Below are positions 1 to 11,955 of a stretch of DNA of 64,000 nt, one piece after another. Where the stretch lies: contig CM044858.1 in assembly GCA_024500155.1 (NCBI GenBank), forward strand, positions 36,499,786 to 36,563,785, given 5' to 3'. Made by a program: the position numbers and the translations under genes. A model generated the notes under the pieces. The model did not search any database. It was given only the letters and a program-made list of their open reading frames with translations, and was not told the origin of the DNA. How positions within the stretch are numbered: the first letter of the stretch is position 1; each line of letters opens with the position of its first letter. The DNA comes from Chenopodium formosanum. Its lineage: Eukaryota > Streptophyta > Magnoliopsida > Caryophyllales > Amaranthaceae.

Positions 1-29
1 TTGAGTAAGTTGGAGGTGTGTGTTACTCC

Positions 30-120
30 ACACACACACACACGCGCGCGCGCGCGCCGAGCCGAGCCGGGTCGGGTCGGGCTCGGGCCTCGGGCCTCGG
101 GACTTGGGGTCTTGGGGTCT
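30..120. repeat. CA/CG microsatellite and G-rich degenerate repeat
   Basis: A (CA)n run at about 30-43 passes directly into a (CG)n run to about 57. It is followed by short degenerate GC-rich repeats (variants of GTCGG, CTCGGGC and TTGGGGTC) to about 120. The rest of 1-390 shows no gene. This is the most GC-rich part of the EF-Ts upstream region. Confidence 0.85.
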
Positions 121-393
121 TGGGGAATGCGATGCGCGGGCGTGGGTCCTTGTTATCTTTTTGGAGAAATTTTATTTCCTTTTTCTTGTTAACAGAATAT
201 TCCAAGTATCCGTTTTTGACTGTTGGGATTTTCTGACTGTTGTGGGAATTAATCAGCCATTAATCCCTTGATTTTAGCTGATTAATTCACTCCCTTGTTT
301 CTTGCCTCGTTTGTTGACTGACTAGATTAATCTGGTCATCTTCTTGGCCAGGTTCTTCCCACCTTTTATGCTTCCCGTTTTTCCTCTTCACCC

Positions 394-400
394 TATAAAT
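394..400 (+). promoter_or_regulatory. TATA box of the EF-Ts gene
   Basis: TATAAAT lies about 30 bp upstream of a pyrimidine/adenine-rich stretch (about 425-470) where transcription could begin. The 5' leader then runs to a donor at 734 (AAG/GTAAGA) and continues after an acceptor at 1008, immediately before the start codon. No mapped transcription start supports this; it rests on motif and position only. Confidence 0.55.
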
Positions 401-733
401 ATTCGGTGGTTTTCTCAGCCAAAACATAACACACAATCAGTCTACTCTCTTCTCTAAAATTATTTAAACACATGTTCTTCCTGTTCTGTTTTCTGGGCAA
501 GTATTCTGAGTTCCAGTCGGGTTTGTGAGTGCACATAAACTCCGGCGCCGTGCTTATCCTGGAGGGCGACCGCAATTGTCTACTGCACCGGGAGGTAGCG
601 CGGAATCGTCTTTTAGGTCAGTGGTTCTCCACGACGCGGCTATTGTCAGTTTGGTTCACGCATCAAGAGATAAGTTATTTCTGTTTATTGCTTATTAGTA
701 TAACATTTTCTTCTTCTGCTATTGCCCTGCAAG

Positions 734-1008
734 GTAAGATTTCTGATTCCTGAATTAATCAATAATCTAACTTTGTATTTTCCATGTTTCTTCCTTTTTA
801 TTCTTGTTCCCAACTTCAATTAATGTTTTTTTGGGTTAAAGATTGTTTTTTGTTCATAAAGTTGTTTAATTTTGTTCTAAAACCCTTGTTACATTTCCTT
901 AAACCCTACTTATTCCTGTGTTAAATTAAACAATTATGCTAAAAACCCTACTCTTTTCTATGTAATTTGGGCAATTATGCTAAAAACCCAGTTGAAAATT
1001 TGATTCAG
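734..1008 (+). other. Intron in the 5' UTR of the EF-Ts gene
   Basis: The donor GTAAGA at 734 and an acceptor ending TTCAG at 1008 enclose 275 bp of T-rich sequence. The ATG follows the acceptor directly (1009-1011). Leader introns are common in plant housekeeping genes. The short open frame at 529-753 lies in the leader and is not conserved-looking. Confidence 0.6.
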
Positions 1009-4000
1009 ATGGCTTTTTCTTGGGGTGCAAGGCGCTCAATTGGGATTATATGCAGCAAAATGCGATCTGGGCATCATGGGTTTTCCACCATTGCTGTCAA
1101 AAGAAATTGTTCTGGCACAATTGTTGATGATGTTCAGTTTAATATGGGGTTTTCTGGGTTGTTTTTGAGGAGATATTCTGCTGCATCATCATCTGATCTG
1201 ATGGGTCTTATTAAGCAGCTCAGAGAAAGAACAAGTGCTCCTATTAAAGATGTTAAATCTGCTCTAGTTGATTGTAATTGGGACGTTGGTAAGGAAAAGG
1301 AACTACTTTTGATATTAGGCTGATGTTTTCGAGGCGCTGTTAAGGTGTTTTTCAGTGTTTGAATTTATAATGTGATTGATTTCTTGCAGATGCTGCTCAG
1401 AAAGAGCTGAGGAAACGAGGGGTTTACCTGGCTTCAAAGAAGTCGGCCCGAGCAGCCACCGAAGGTTTGCTTGCCCTTGCTCAGGATGACACAAAAACTG
1501 CTATTATTGAGCTGAATTGTGAGACTGATTTTGTTGCAAGGAATGATATATTTCAGTACATGGTCAGTGTGGGATCCTTTCAGTTTTCATTGTTTCCTTG
1601 GTGGTCATAGTGTTTGTAATTTTATCAATACTTAGGAAACCTTAATTATGCTGATCTTAGTTTACGACCTTGCATTCATTATGCTAATCTATAGGAAAAT
1701 ATTGAAAATCTCAGGTTGTAATAGAACAGTGATGTCTAAGGGGATTGATACTTTGGATATGATGAAGAAAAAAATTCATCTTATTATTGGAAAAAACTTG
1801 TTTTGGATACATGCTCGTGTCTTGATTTCCACTTCTTATACGAAGTATTGTTTTATTTGATTTATTCATCTTATAACTTGGTTTCATTTGTTCTCCAATC
1901 TCTCAGGCTTTATCTCTAGCAAAGTTGGCATTGTCAGCCGAGGGTTCTTCTCAGCAAGTGGCTGAAGCCTTTCCAGTGACACTTGAGTATTTAGAGGTCT
2001 GAGATTTGCTCCATTCTATTGGCCTGCTCTCCTGTTATTCATTCTTGTTTATATATGTGGATTCATTGTAACATGTAAACGTTCCAGAGCTTGAAACTGA
2101 ATCTAACCCATCCAAAACTAAGTGGAGAGAAGAGTGTGCAAGAGGCAGTCGTTGAACTGGCAGCTATGATGGGGGAAAATGTCAAACTAAGGAGGGGCTT
2201 TGCATTGTCAAAAACTTCACCTGGTGTCATTTCTACATACCTTCATTCAAGTCCCCAATCAGGTAATGTGATTCAGTTCTGTTACTGCTCAAAGAAACCT
2301 GTTTAATAGTTGGACAGAAAACTTCTGATGAAATCTTGCAACTAATACAAAAGATTGATTATTTTTAGTTGTGATATGCCTAAGAAAATAGTCATGAGTG
2401 CTATGTACTTGTTATCTAGTAGGATTGTTACACTAGAAGAATACTTTGGATATATAATCAGATGATAACTAAGCTATTCTGACGTCTTCATTCAGGCCTG
2501 GGCCGTATGGCTGGAATTTTATCTTTACAAGTGGAGAACCCAAATGCTGACTTGGCTGCCCTACAGCGTGTTGGATCAGAGTTAGCTATGCATATAGTAG
2601 CTTCCAAACCCTTATTTCTCTCAAAAGAACTTGTTTCCTCTGATGCCTTAGATAATGAACGTGAAATTCTCAGATCTCAGGTATTGCATTGGGCTGCTTT
2701 GCTGATGCACATGGTCGTTAATTAATAAATGAGTTTGTTTAATCTGTAATTGAAGCCAGGGTTATCTTTGCTGTCCTGTCTACTTATATTATGACCTTGA
2801 GAAACAAAAATAAACTTGATTCTTCTAACTGTCATTTCCGTAATTTGCTTGGTTCAAATGCAATAAGATTATGTCGGTATTGTCAAATCAATCCAACTAT
2901 GGTTAGGTAAGAAGAAGTTACAAAATGGAGATTCGATTCATGTTTGATTCTTATCTTGATAATGCATTTCCTCTATTTTTAACTAATCACAAAAATTGGA
3001 GTTTTGCACTATTAATGTACTAAATTGACCACAATTTTTGTTATGAAGATATAAAGAAAAAAAAAATTATGTAAACTCTTGCTGTGTTAGTCTCAATTTA
3101 TATTTTCAAAATATAAACTTGTTATTAATAGAATATGAAAGATATCATTGTTTAAAGTTGTGGATTGACAAGCATGAACCTTCAATTGTTGTTTTTATTA
3201 ACGAATGGAAGAAGTATAATGGAAAGAAAGCTTGAAGACATCAGTCCATTTTCCCTCTTTTAGTGATTAGCTTTAGGATAGATACTTCTCATGGAGAGAA
3301 AGTTATTGCGTTACTGGTTACTGCAATTATTCCATTGTGTGCTTTCCTCTAAATCCTTGGCCTGTGTTTTTCTTGTACTATTTACCCTTTACTGGCTACT
3401 TTTGCCAAGCTATTTTTGTGTTTTATATCCATTGTGTTTATGTTGCTTCTTCTTTTCAAGCTATCTTTTGCATATGAATTATCTGTGCTAACTGCTAAGT
3501 ATTCCACCTATTGTTTGTTAATCTATGAGATTGCTTTCTGTTAACACAGGCAGAAGCATCTGGGAAGCCTAAGATGGCCATTGAGAAGATGGTAGAAGGA
3601 CGAATAAGGAAATACTTAGAAGAAGTTGTTCTTTTGGAGCAAAAGTATGTTCTTGATGATACAGTCAATGTGAAGGTTAGTTAATCTTGTAGAAGTACTT
3701 GGATTTGGGTTTTCTTTCTTTGCCCTGCTGATTGGACTTTCTTACTAACTGTAGCCCAGAAATGCATTCTTTGCATTTGCATGGAATAAATAGGATTGTG
3801 ATGTTTATCATTTTGCATTCTTCTGCAGACTGTTTTGGATAATCTGAGCAAGGAAGTTGGGTCCCCTGTAAAGATTGAAAGCTTTTTTAGGATGGCAGTC
3901 GGAGAAGGAATTGAGAGGTAAGAAGTCAGAACCATTCTATTCCTGAATTCTTTCTGCTCTGATAATCTGATGTACATTTAAATATTTAATCATTTTTTGT

Positions 4001-7000
4001 CATCTTTATTCAAGGCATTGTGCCTGTATGAAAGTAGAATTGCTGATGTAGGATTGTATGCTGTTACATGTCTAAACTAAATGAGTATGGCTTGTTGTTT
4101 TTGGGTGGTGAAATCTGGTGGTGATGGAATTTTGTTAAAATTTTCCAAAATGTTGAAACTAAACCAACTGTTCTTGTGTTACTTCCCCTTGAAATTTATA
4201 TACTTTATTTTGGATTTCCTAAGAAATCTAATGCTTGCTTGAAAAATCTATAAAGAAACATAGTTATGTGAGAACTTGTTCATTCTTCTCAATGTATAGC
4301 TTTCAAATATCAAGTATTTATATTTTTTTATAATACGTGTGTAAAGTTATTAACATTTGGATGTTTGCATTGGGAACCTTGCAAAAAGTGAAACAAGGCA
4401 ATTAAAAAGAATACAAGGGAGTAGTAATAGTTACGATTAAAATTTAATGTGTCACAAACTTGAATGACTATTGGGTGACGTGAAAATTAATATAGGCGAC
4501 ATCATAGTAAACAATGTATCCATAATTCATTTTCTTATTGTTGTAGATGGAGACAATATTAAATGATTGTATGTAATGGTCAAAATTAGTAGAAAAATGA
4601 AGTGGTACAATCTTTTTGGGACGGGATTAGATCCCGAGTAATCAGTGGCGGATCCGAGATTTTATGGGTGCTGGGTCACCGACTCACCATCACCAATCGA
4701 CCGCATACAAATCAATAATTAATGCATATATATTCTAAAATTAAAGCTAAAAAAAAAAAATTCACTCCAAAAGTATTAAATATCTTATGGGAGAGGAGTA
4801 AGATTTATGACGGATAATGACAAATCACCGATAAAATTACCAAAAATATTTAGAAAGATGAACTTTAACAAGTTATCTAATGAGAACTACGAAGGTAAGA
4901 TATGAGGGATGAAGTTGATAATAAAAAATAAGTTTCAACAAGTTACCTAGTGAGAACTAAGAATACGTGTTCAAAAATATATATTGCGTATGTATAATAT
5001 TTGCATGTTTATTAATGAAGATTTGAGCCTTTGAGGATGAAGTTAATTAATAAATTAATTAAAAATATCTTTGACAAAATTATATTATGTGTCCACCAAA
5101 AACAAAGAAAGAATGAAGAAAGAAAAAAACAACAATAATATAATGGAATTGCTACTCATGGGTATCGAACTCATGACGTCCTTACAAACTTGTGAAGCCT
5201 TAACCACTAGACTATTAAGCACTTATGGTTATTTTATGTAATGTTGAATATTTAAAACTCAATTTCAAACTTTTTTTTTTGCTGGGTCACGTGCCCAAGG
5301 GTGGCTCCACCACTGCAAGTAATGTACCCCTTCCCATAGTTCCCAATGATGGCGAAATTAGAAAAGGAATACATTACATGCTTGATGTAAGCCTTGTGAT
5401 TTGAAAGCCTGTTCCCTTAAGAACAGGTATGAATAATATATAAGCGTTATCATGGATGTGGTCTGTGGTTACTTGATTAATGCTTGCCAAATCCATAAAT
5501 CACTACAACTCTCCTCAGTTATATATTTATATAAGAATTGGAGAAAAGACCAAACCCTATTTCCTATCCTATATTTTGACTTTATTGGATGAAAAAGGTT
5601 TGAAAAATCCTTGTAGTTCCACTTAGAACTTCATCCTTATTCCTGAATGGGAAAACCCTATTTGACTGGAGGTTTCAGTCAATGTTGTACACTGCTAGGA
5701 ATGATTGACTTATTGCAAAATCATAAGGCAATTATCACCGTCACTCCATCAGCTACTGTTGAGTACATCGTAAAAATGTCTTTCTCTTTCCATGCATCAT
5801 AAAATCCACTTTAAATGTGGGGGATGATGCTTCCAGATTGTCTTGTGCCATAGCTTCTCCCTTTACCTTTTTTCAAAATTAGTTATTCTCGAGGACTCGA
5901 GGTATGTTTTTCTATATCAGTATAAAACTCAAGTTGCAGCATAATGAAATGGCTTATCACCAATATAGGAGTTACCTCATAATAAGATAAAAATTATTGT
6001 GTTCATAATTTGGGAAGCATGTAGACTTGTGGTTTAGAAAGTAGTTTTTTTTTTTAAAAAAAGTTTGGAAGATTACAATGAGATAGAGAGATAGTAATGT
6101 CATATTCTTAATTTGGGCCAAATTCGGTATAGATTCCCCTTCTCAAGGTAGGTCTCAAGAGTAAGCCGATGGCCCGATGAAGGGAAAACTGTTGAAATCT
6201 GGTGCTATAAATACTGCGAATTTGAGGGTGGGGTTGAAAAGGGTTCTATAAATATTGTGAATGAATAGGGGGTGGTGCAGTGGCTTTTGTGATGACTCCC
6301 TGTACTTGTAAAAGGGATGCTATCGGTACAACTCTCATTATCTTCTGTAGATATGGCTCTTTTCTTTGTGTGGCTCTTTATATATAGGCAAACCAACCTT
6401 ACTCTAAGAAGGATTGTGCTATGCTCACTGTAATAGTACCGTATGAAACCTTAGATTGCTATGATGTGGTATAATCCTTACTAAAGTGGGTTAGGCGTTG
6501 CCATGGATGAAGCATAAGGTTGAAACCTTCTGATGAGAATCCAATAACCAATCCTATAATTGGCATCTCGCATCCTTAAGGGGCCACTCAACAATGAAAG
6601 GAAGACTTTGTCGTAAGGTGCTTTAGATACTGTGAACTGAAAAGAGGGAGAGAATCCAATAACCAAGTCTATTATTGGCATCTCGCATCCTTAAGGGGCC
6701 ACTTAACAATGAAAGTAAGACTTTGTCGTAAGGTGCTTTAGATACTGTGAATTGAAAAGGGAGAGGAGGGGGGGGGGGGGGGGGGGAGCCCTTTTTCATT
6801 CATAGCTTTATGGCACCACCTTCGGACGTTGTCTTCCTTTTATTGGCTTTGGACCTACCTTGAACAACTAAATTTATACAAGATGAAAGAAAGACTCTGT
6901 AGAAAGATGGTGCTATAAATACTATGAATGAAAAGGAGGGGTTGACTTGTTTTCAACAATCTTCCTTTCATCGGCTTACTCTTTGGACCTACGTTGACAA

Positions 7001-8260
7001 GGGAAATTTATACGTGATTAAAGTAAAACTATTTTGAAAGGTGGTGCTGTAAATACTGTGAATGACTTCTATGACTAGAATGGCACTGGATTTCAATTTA
7101 TATACTACATAGTCTTTGGACCAACTTCACGATTTTTTACATGCCTTTTTTTTTATGCACTATGTGTCCTAAGTGAATTGATCAAGAGCATTCAGCTATA
7201 TGATCATAAGCCTTGTTTGGTGATTAGTTGGTAGCTAACCATTGCATTTGTTTATATTAATTGGTTTAACTAGCTGGTTATATTAACTTGTTAGACTAGT
7301 CAGATTGTTGTGTAAAAGTGTTTGGTAAATACCTACTAACTGTTCTAGTGTATGTAATAACTAAAGAGCTAAGTGTCCATTAAGCTAACTTTAAAAAGCT
7401 CCTTTTTTGAGTTTTGTCAAAATGAGCTTTTGGAGCCCAATAAGCTATTTATGAAACACTCAGATTAGCCTTTTCATTTAATCAATCCTCTAAAAAGCCT
7501 CTATAAGCTAAAACTCTTTTAAAAGCACTTTACCAAACAAGGCCATAGCCCTTGGCTCCTTGCCCTAAAGCCTATAGAAAAATTGTTGAACTTATAGAAC
7601 CTTAAGATTGTGTGATTACACTCCCCTTTCATCCGCTGATGAACTTATTTTCAAAGGGGAGTATATATCACTTCTTCAGAAAAACTACTTTGTAAGAAAA
7701 GTGCAAGCAATTACCATTATAATATTTTGTTAAAGCAACATTACATTTCCGACAAAAAATGCTTATATTTTTGCCATTAATCATTATAATATTTAAGTGT
7801 TCACAAAGAGTAACCATCTTTGGTCGACAAAACTGTGACATGAGGGTGAACTTAAGCTATCTTTTATTGCTTTATGTAAATGTCTAACAGGGCTGTTTTT
7901 ACATTGTAAAGTTTTGTGGATTATGACATTATGTTTTCAAAATGTGATGCATGGCGTTTACAGCACTTGGTATTTTCAGACAAATATCTCAAATTTGAAT
8001 GATTTAAAGTCGGAAAATATGTCAATTATTGAAGATGCATGACGACATTGACCTAATCACTGGCATAATATCATGTCAATGAATCATCTATGCTTATTTA
8101 CCTGTCCCCTTTACACAAAATTCTCTCTCATCCTGTGCATGTGTTAAAGAATTGTTCTGCTTGATTGAGCTTCATTTCTATGATAATCCCTGACAATTTG
8201 GTCATGTATTAATACAGTTCAGAGGCAAGTGAATCAGAGCAGGTGGCTCAGACAGCTTAG
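1009..8260 (+). CDS. EFTS: Elongation factor Ts, mitochondrial
   Basis: Guanine-nucleotide exchange factor that regenerates EF-Tu-GTP from EF-Tu-GDP during organellar translation. Coding exons: 1009-1288, 1390-1562, 1907-1996, 2088-2262, 2496-2680, 3550-3675, 3829-3917 and 8218-8260 (1161 nt, 386 aa), with phases agreeing at every junction. The first ~60 residues are Arg/Ser-rich without acidic runs, as in a mitochondrial presequence. The UBA-like N-terminal domain follows ([20 protein letters not shown], about 65-84), then the EF-Tu contact motif TDFVARN (139-145) and the paired core domains. Length and exon content match plant mitochondrial EF-Ts (about 390 aa), unlike the larger plastid S1-EF-Ts fusion. 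The ATG at 1009 was chosen because it follows the leader-intron acceptor and starts the presequence; an upstream in-frame TTG is ignored. Oddity: the last 14 codons sit beyond a 4300-bp intron, and intron retention would stop the protein right after IER. Confidence 0.93.
4643..5315. mobile_element. Non-autonomous hAT-like element with 8-bp target duplication
   Basis: The ends are CAGTGGCGGATCC and, inverted, GGTGGCTCCACCACTG. They give terminal inverted repeats CAGTGG-G-GA with a few mismatches. The flanking octamers are CGAGTAAT (4635-4642) and CAAGTAAT (5316-5323), an 8-bp duplication with one difference. An 8-bp duplication and CAG-type ends are the hAT signature. At 673 bp it has no transposase frame, so it is non-autonomous. 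A tRNA-like Pol III promoter lies inside on the minus strand (see separate entry). Confidence 0.75.
5150..5220 (-). other. tRNA-like segment with Pol III A and B boxes inside the hAT-like element
   Basis: Read on the minus strand, 5216-5199 gives TAATAGTCTAGTGGTTAAGG, an A-box match, and 5173-5160 gives GAGTTCGATACCC, a B-box match. Their spacing is as in a tRNA. Clover-leaf arms are not intact, so this is not called a functional tRNA gene. Confidence 0.5.
6535..6764. repeat. Tandem duplication, 115-bp unit, with degraded relatives nearby
   Basis: The unit starting GAGAATCCAATAACCA at 6535 recurs at 6650 (period 115 bp) with only a few substitutions. Both copies share CTCGCATCCTTAAGGGGCCA and a GGTGCTTTAGATACTGTGAA end. 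More diverged units with GGTGCTATAAATACT-GAATG occur at about 6203, 6900 and 7040, so the whole 6.12-7.09 kb stretch looks like an old tandem or repeated-element array. It is followed directly by poly-G (6768-6786). Confidence 0.8.
7210..7543. mobile_element. Candidate MITE, inverted repeats GCCTTGTTTGGT
   Basis: GCCTTGTTTGGTG near 7210 matches the inverse of TACCAAACAAGGC near 7531-7543. About 330 bp lie between, with no coding capacity. No clear target duplication was found, so the family is unassigned. Confidence 0.5.
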
Positions 8261-9184
8261 GATTTGCTTATGAGGAATGGCATATTCATTTTCTTTTTAT
8301 GGTATTGGACATACCAGTGCCCAAAAATTTGGAGTTCAATAGGTAAACGCAAGATGTAGATTTTTTTTTTGGATATTTTTGTATCTAATTTTCAAGCACT
8401 GCTGAGCTAGGGCTAGTTATGTATACCCACAGTTGAATAAAAACATCCTTTGCGGATTAAAACTATCAGACATACACTGATTTCAGTGATTTGACATTGT
8501 GGCCTTGTGCATCAGAAACATTTTTGAAGCAAGAGAACTTAGAAGATTCGTGATCTTGCCTTTGCTTCTAGTAAGCTTGCTATACCTAGTTTTAGTTACT
8601 ATTTGTAGTTTGGTTTAACATACATTTCTCAATATCAAGGTAAAAGTTTATAGGAAGTTGAATTGTCATATCTGAGTAACTTGAGCACTTAATATCTAAT
8701 GGTGGAAGACTGGAAGTAGCTTACCTATATGTATAATCAAACCGTTAAGCGCTCTTTTTAGGGTTTGCAACTCCATGGGAGTTAGACTCATGGAAAGCCT
8801 TACTCCCTACAACTAACCAAATTCCTGCCTATACAACACTGGTTTCTGTGAAGGGTGTTAGCCTGCTACTGCCCTAACTCGGGCTGGGGGATTGATTCTT
8901 ACTAAAAGTTCCTCCTCAGCCTTCTCCCACCCGGCACTTCCAGTGGGAGAAGCTATGACATTCATTATACATGACTAAATTTAGTATGATAGCATCAATT
9001 ATTTACACAGCAAACATATCTATTAGATTGAATAACTATCACTGATAATAACTTTAATCCTTACTCCTTAGTCTGTAGATTATAGTCTTTAATTCACATA
9101 ATATTTTCACATAGGAGTGGAAGAAGCAATATAGTACAAAACCAGAAGTAACCCTGAGAACAAAAGAGGAGGATAGAGAACTTT
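8261..9184. other. EF-Ts 3' UTR and convergent spacer to LHCA3
   Basis: After the EF-Ts stop at 8258-8260 a polyadenylation-like AATAAA lies at 8436-8441. The rest, to the LHCA3 stop at 9185, is AT-rich and must contain the LHCA3 3' UTR. The two genes are tail to tail with about 0.92 kb between stops. No other gene is seen. Confidence 0.6.
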
Positions 9185-10739
9185 TTAGTGGAACTTGAGA
9201 CTAGTCAAGATGTTGTTGTTGACTGGGTCAGCCAAGTGGTCAAGAAGGTTTTGGTATGGACCAACACCAGTAACAAGACCCTGTACAAAGTAACCCAAGA
9301 TAGCCAACATAGCCAACCTTCCATTCTTCACCTCCTTGAGCTTAAGATCCTTCAAAGACTTCTCATCCTTACCGAAGCCCAATGGGTTGAAGATAGGTCC
9401 TCCGGGGTATGCCGGCTCACCAGACCCAGCAAAGCCCTTCTCTAGACCCAAAAAGTATTGCTTGCCCATGGACCCTGGGTTGTACCAGTCTTGTAATCTC
9501 CTGTGTTCGGCAAAGCCCATAAGTGCCATCTCAAAGACGAACAATGTGAATGGGTCAGCCCAGTAGTCGTAGGTGCCTGCTGGTGGGATCACCCCGGTTT
9601 TGAACCATGGGAGGGCGGTCTCCTCAGGGATCAAACCGGCTTTTCCGAGGATTTCTGGGGCGATCGCACCCACTGCTCCAAGCATTGCATAACGGCCGTT
9701 GATGATCTCACCGTAGGCTAACCACTTGGGCTCGATGAACCCACCGGTTCCTTCTGGGTCTGAAAGACCTAGTGGGTCGAACCCGAAGTCTCCTGGAAGA
9801 CTGCATGTTTTGAAGCCATACCATGTTAAGATAGATATAAATAACATGAACAAGAAAGATTATTAAGAAACAAAAAAATCTTTGCAAAGCATCAATTATT
9901 ATGAATAGAACATAATTTACCTGCCATCCAAGTAAGAAAGGCTCTGCTTGGATGCAAACCAAAGGGGTCTGTTTGCATTTTGCTGTCAACAAATTCCAAA
10001 ATGGAAAAGATCAGTTCAAAATGATCAGCTACACATCATTATTCTATTATTATTATTTTTTTTTTTTAGGAAAAAGGGAAAATTTTATGAAGATAATTTG
10101 ATGGTTTGTCTTTTCAATTTATGGTGTTAAAATTATTCCTAAATAATATGAAGTTTGCCTGTGTTTTTCCAAGATGAACATGTTTCATCAGATGTTTATA
10201 CTGTATGTGCTGCCTGACAGTATTTTGTTTAAAATCATAATTTTAATCTAGTTTTTTTTTTAAAAAAAAAAAATAAAAAAAAAAATTAAGAAATATACTT
10301 AAAAATCATTTACTCCTAAAATAATTTATTAAGTTACTATAAGGTGGGATTATTTGGGACAAACTCTTAGCATGTCCATTGTAAGCTATGTAGTATAATA
10401 AGTCCATTAGGATTTAGGATGATGAATATTTTAACTTTTTAATAAAGTTATAACAAGAACAACCCTAAACTAAGCAAGTACAAGAATAATTAAAACATAT
10501 GCCAATAGTTTATCAATGCTTAATTTGATATATGCTACATTCAAAAGTGATACTGAACAAGCCCTAAGGCCTTAGGCAGTGTAACGTACCTTAACGGGTG
10601 GAGTAGAGGCTGCTTTGACGACGAAAGAGGTCCTCCTTGAAGATGAAGAAGGAGCAACACCAGACCTAGCACCTAGAATCTGTCTTGCAGTTTCAACTGA
10701 TGAAGTCAAGGAAGATGACACCAAAGCTTGTGTTGCCAT
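9185..10739 (-). CDS. LHCA3: Photosystem I chlorophyll a/b-binding protein LHCA3, chloroplast precursor
   Basis: Light-harvesting antenna subunit that docks on photosystem I in the thylakoid membrane. Exons in coding order: 10739-10590, 9982-9921 and 9800-9185 (828 nt, 275 aa; family about 273). Residues 1 to about 45 form a Ser/Ala/Arg-rich transit peptide starting [10 protein letters not shown]. The mature protein shows the chlorophyll-binding helices: [11 protein letters not shown] (102-112), [16 protein letters not shown] in the middle and [15 protein letters not shown] near the C terminus. It ends in the LTSLKFH tail typical of LHCA3. Asn105 stands where most LHC proteins have His as a chlorophyll ligand; in LHCA3 and LHCA4 this Asn is known to go with far-red absorbing chlorophylls. 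All splice sites are GT-AG with matching phase. Confidence 0.96.
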
Positions 10740-10822
10740 TTTTTAACCTCACAGATGATCAAACTATTTTAGATTAGTTTGTACTGAATAGAGTAATAAT
10801 ACTCACTCTATTCAATATGAGA

Positions 10823-10985
10823 TTATAGAGATGTGGTTCAAGTTACAAAAGAGTTGAAATTAAAATTGGCAAACAAAATTAATAAGTGGTTGAGATAGAA
10901 AGCCAAGATTTTCTGAAATTCTCAGGTGGATATTGCTTCTGAGGTGGCTTTCATTTTAGCTTGTCTCAATATCTCATTATCCAAC
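10823..10985 (-). promoter_or_regulatory. LHCA3 upstream region with TATA-like and GATA elements
   Basis: On the minus strand a TATA-like CTCTATAATCTC lies near 10834-10823, about 90 bp before the start codon. A CCAATTTT sits near 10868-10861 and a GGATAATGAGATA stretch near 10984-10972. GATA/I-box and CCAAT elements are typical of light-regulated antenna genes. Assignment is by motif only. Confidence 0.4.
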
Positions 10986-11655
10986 TAGGAATCAACATGT
11001 GGCAATTAACATCTTGTGTTGGATAATAGATGTTACCATTGTTATTTTCTTGATTTCCTTCATGGCCCCCTATTGCCACCTAAGTAATTATAGAGGCAGA
11101 ATAAATTGGAGAATTTTCTTTAGTTATGATCTTGTGAAGCTCTTCAAAGGATTGGATACTTGCTTCTTTTGGATTTAATAGTCATAGTTTCAATTTGTAT
11201 AATTAAACTTGCACCATGATTTACTAATTCATCCTTGAAATTTTTTTTAAATTTATATAAATAGGAATAATTATGTTACATATAATTCTAACTTACAGTA
11301 TCAATGTGAGTATGCGACAACTAATTATATATATATTTTTTTATAATTTTCCCCCAATCCCTGTATTGGGATTTATTGGTTTGGAAATCTAAACATAATA
11401 CTTCCGCAATTCTAAAAGTATTACACCATTTAGGGCTATTTTTTTAAAAAAAATCATGTACTATATCCATATTAGAAAGTTAGATCTCTCTTTTTATTTC
11501 ACTTGTTACGGAGTAATATCTGTTGTTTTACCTGATGCTTACTGACTTAACGTGGCATTTTATCCTTCTCTTTTCTTTTTCCACTATCTAAATTTCAATA
11601 TACTCCTCTCTTAATGCACTATCATTAAAACAAATGAAGTATATATATATATGTA

Positions 11656-11745
11656 CTACCTCCGTTAATTATTATGTGCAATTTTAGGGTATTATTTGTG
11701 AGATATAAAATATTCCAAGTTGCACATAATAATTAACGGAGGTAG
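11656..11745. mobile_element. Stowaway-like MITE, 90 bp
   Basis: Nearly perfect hairpin. The left end CTACCTCCGTTAATTATTAT is matched by the inverted right end, which finishes AACGGAGGTAG. It is flanked by TA on both sides, the Tc1/mariner target. The CTCCCTCCGT-type end is the common plant Stowaway terminus. Confidence 0.8.
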
Positions 11746-11930
11746 TATATACACTTATAATATTACAACATTTTAAGATACGTGACCATTAATTCTGTTT
11801 GCGAAGAAGAAAAATAAAACAAATGGTGTGATATGAAAATCCAAGAGAGTATAGCATTGCATTTTTGCAACCGCACAAGCTGTGGTAGGCTGGTCCGAAA
11901 GAAGGGGACTAGATCCCCCACCTAAGCCGT

Positions 11931-11955
11931 AGTCTTAGTCTTAGTCTTAGTCTTG
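11931..11955. repeat. Short hexamer repeat (TCTTAG)n
   Basis: About four tandem copies of TCTTAG. No further structure is seen. Confidence 0.7.

Larger units (their letters stand above)
3918..8217 (+). other. Last intron of EF-Ts, 4.3 kb, transposon-filled
   Basis: Donor AG/GTAAGA at 3918 and acceptor TACAG at 8217. The other seven introns are between about 90 and 870 bp, so this one is enlarged. It holds a hAT-like element (4643-5315), a tandem 115-bp duplication with related degraded units (about 6120-7090), a poly-G run (6768-6786) and a candidate MITE (about 7210-7543). The remaining parts (about 3990-4630, 5330-6110, 7550-8210) are AT-rich and show no recognisable gene. Confidence 0.85.

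Noticed and set aside
529..753. Open frame upstream of EF-Ts
   Set aside because: Lies in the 5' leader, runs into the leader-intron donor and has no recognisable domain.
5150..5220. Functional tRNA gene
   Set aside because: A and B boxes are present, but stems do not pair well and the segment is part of a transposon.
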